The notes beneath the pieces are model-generated. The model did no database searches. It was not told where the DNA came from and worked only from the letters and a program-made list of their open reading frames with translations. A DNA stretch of 64,000 nt. It comes from Lampropedia aestuarii. Lineage in GTDB: Bacteria; Pseudomonadota; Gammaproteobacteria; Burkholderiales; Burkholderiaceae_C. Positions 62,855-64,000 of this stretch are shown in pieces. The stretch spans positions 1 through 64,000 of the forward strand of contig NZ_SSWX01000016.1 of the NCBI RefSeq assembly GCF_004803635.1, written 5' to 3'. Positions within the stretch are counted from its first letter, which is position 1, and each line of letters begins with the position of its first letter. A program made the position numbers and the translations under genes.

Positions 62855-63865
62855 ATGCGTACATTCCTAGGACTGAACCACCAAACACTGGCGCCTGCCA
62901 GTGCCATCACGATTGGCAATTTCGACGGCGTGCACCGTGGCCATCAGGCCATGCTGGCTTTGTTGCGCAACGAAGCAGCCAACCGGGGTGTTGCCAGTTG
63001 TGTGCTGACGTTTGAGCCGCATCCGCGCGATTACTTTGCCCAGTTGCTCAGTAAGCCAGAATTGGCGCCCGCACGCGTGGGCACGGTGCGTGATAAGTTG
63101 ATGGATTTGGCCAGCAACGACATTGACCAAACAGTGATACTGCCGTTTGGCGACAAACTGGCCAACCAAAGCCCAGAGGACTTTGTACGCCAAGTCTTGG
63201 TGCAGGCCTTGGGTGCGCGCTATGTGCTGGTGGGGGATGATTTTCGCTTTGGTAAAAACCGTGCGGGTGACTACCGGCTGCTCGATGCCATGGGGCGCGA
63301 GATGGGTTTTGATGTGGCACGCATGAACAGCTATGAAGTGCATGGCGTGCGGGTCTCCAGTTCAGAAGTGCGCAGCGCCTTGCAAGAAGGCCGCATGCAG
63401 GATGTGGCCAAGTTGCTCGGCCGTCCTTACACGGTCAGCGGCCATGTGCTGCATGGCCGCAAGCTGGGTCGCCAGTTGGGCGCCAGTGGCAGTGCCGCCA
63501 CCGATGGTTTTCGCACCTTGAACCTGCACTTCAAGCATTGGAAGGCCGCTGCCAGCGGAATCTTTGTTGTGCGGGTGTTTGGTCTCTCCGATCAGCCACT
63601 GGCTGGTGTGGCCAATATGGGGGTGCGCCCCTCACTGGACCCCAATGATGTCAATGGTGGCCGGGTTTTGTTGGAGACCCATTGCCTGCAATGGCCGCAG
63701 GAGCTGGGCGAGGAGGGCGGTTATGGCAAAACCATCCGTGTGGAGCTGCTGGAGAAACTCCATGACGAGCTCAAATACCCAGATCTTGATGCCCTGACCG
63801 CAGGTATTGCCAAAGACATAGAAACCGCAAAAGCCTGGTTTGCCGCCCATCCCGAAGCACTGTAA
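62855..63865 (+). CDS. ribF: Bifunctional riboflavin kinase/FAD synthetase
   Basis: A 336-residue enzyme making FMN and FAD from riboflavin. The N-terminal adenylyltransferase half has ITIGNFDGVHRGHQAML with the HxGH motif, then FRFGKNRAGDYRLL and VSSSEVRSALQEGR. The C-terminal kinase half has GRPYTVSGHVLHGRKLGRQLG and GVANMGVRPSL. The ATG at 62855 fits the family start (MRTFLGLN). No FMN riboswitch is visible upstream. Confidence 0.95.
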   Translation: MRTFLGLNHQTLAPASAITIGNFDGVHRGHQAMLALLRNEAANRGVASCVLTFEPHPRDYFAQLLSKPELAPARVGTVRDKLMDLASNDIDQTVILPFGDKLANQSPEDFVRQVLVQALGARYVLVGDDFRFGKNRAGDYRLLDAMGREMGFDVARMNSYEVHGVRVSSSEVRSALQEGRMQDVAKLLGRPYTVSGHVLHGRKLGRQLGASGSAATDGFRTLNLHFKHWKAAASGIFVVRVFGLSDQPLAGVANMGVRPSLDPNDVNGGRVLLETHCLQWPQELGEEGGYGKTIRVELLEKLHDELKYPDLDALTAGIAKDIETAKAWFAAHPEAL

Positions 63866-64000
63866 ACACGGTTGAGTGCTCAGCTGGTGGGCTGTGTTGA
63901 AGACGCCAATGCCCGCTTGCCAGGTTGCGGGCTGTTGGCTTATTCTGATCGCGTGCTTGTGCTGCGTTGACGCTTGCCATCAAAAACCAGCACATACACC
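63866..64000. other. Window end, no gene seen
   Basis: The 135 bases after ribF hold no recognisable coding start or terminator. A downstream gene may begin just outside the window. Confidence 0.4.

Noticed and set aside
1-64000. rRNA or tRNA genes
   Set aside because: I saw no recognisable rRNA segments and no tRNA-like TPsiC arm with a matching acceptor stem. A weak tRNA could still be missed by eye.

Overview
The window looks like a chromosomal stretch of a betaproteobacterium of the order Burkholderiales, most likely Comamonadaceae-like. The genus cannot be fixed by eye. Pointers are the holC gene followed by a DUF2486-type gene, the trimeric porin of the Burkholderiales type, the Tat-exported DctP-type binding protein without its membrane subunits, the cydDCABX order and the mid-to-high G+C coding style. 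Nearly all of it is ordinary housekeeping sequence. I saw no rRNA, tRNA, CRISPR array, prophage or intact transposase gene.

Layout. 0-5 kb: a fused indolepyruvate oxidoreductase diverging from a LysR regulator, then a structured repeat. 5-15 kb: a periplasmic FKBP isomerase, glmS, an Lrp regulator, an argD-like aminotransferase, a benE-yggS pair diverging from a MocR regulator, and padR-chrA. 15-22 kb: a complete cytochrome bd operon, cydDCABX, including the 37-residue cydX, with an 18-bp perfect palindrome just before cydD. 22-26 kb: rplM-rpsI with a strong terminator, then an encapsulin/DyP-peroxidase nanocompartment operon. 26-34 kb: a MORN-type lipoprotein, dnaQ, clpS-clpA, an LD-carboxypeptidase, a porin and a small MscS channel. 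34-44 kb: lysS with a REC-GGDEF protein, tsaE-amiC, queG, a response-regulator relic, an AbrB-family membrane protein, a YdjM-like protein and a second yggS. 44-51 kb: an EIIA-HPr-EI phosphotransfer chain without permease, cardiolipin synthase and an orphan NarX-type histidine kinase. 51-64 kb: cytochrome c, rlmJ, an aldo/keto reductase, greB, dctP, holC, an RsmB-like methyltransferase, purN, a paired acyl-CoA dehydrogenase operon, a TPR-methyltransferase and ribF.

Two things stand out. The first is the encapsulin operon: the peroxidase ends in a recognisable cargo-loading peptide and its gene overlaps the shell gene, so this is a recognised kind of self-assembling compartment. The second is a family of about 270-285 bp intergenic repeats (three full copies, plus degenerate pieces). 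Each can fold into a closed multi-hairpin structure. In one copy both arms of the outer stem have changed in parallel and still pair. I do not recognise a name for this element.

Functional links inferred from context: LysR probably controls the indolepyruvate enzyme. MocR (a PLP-binding regulator), BenE and YggS (a PLP-binding protein) may form a small vitamin-B6-linked unit. EIIA/HPr/EI are probably regulatory rather than for sugar uptake, because no EIIC gene is present here.
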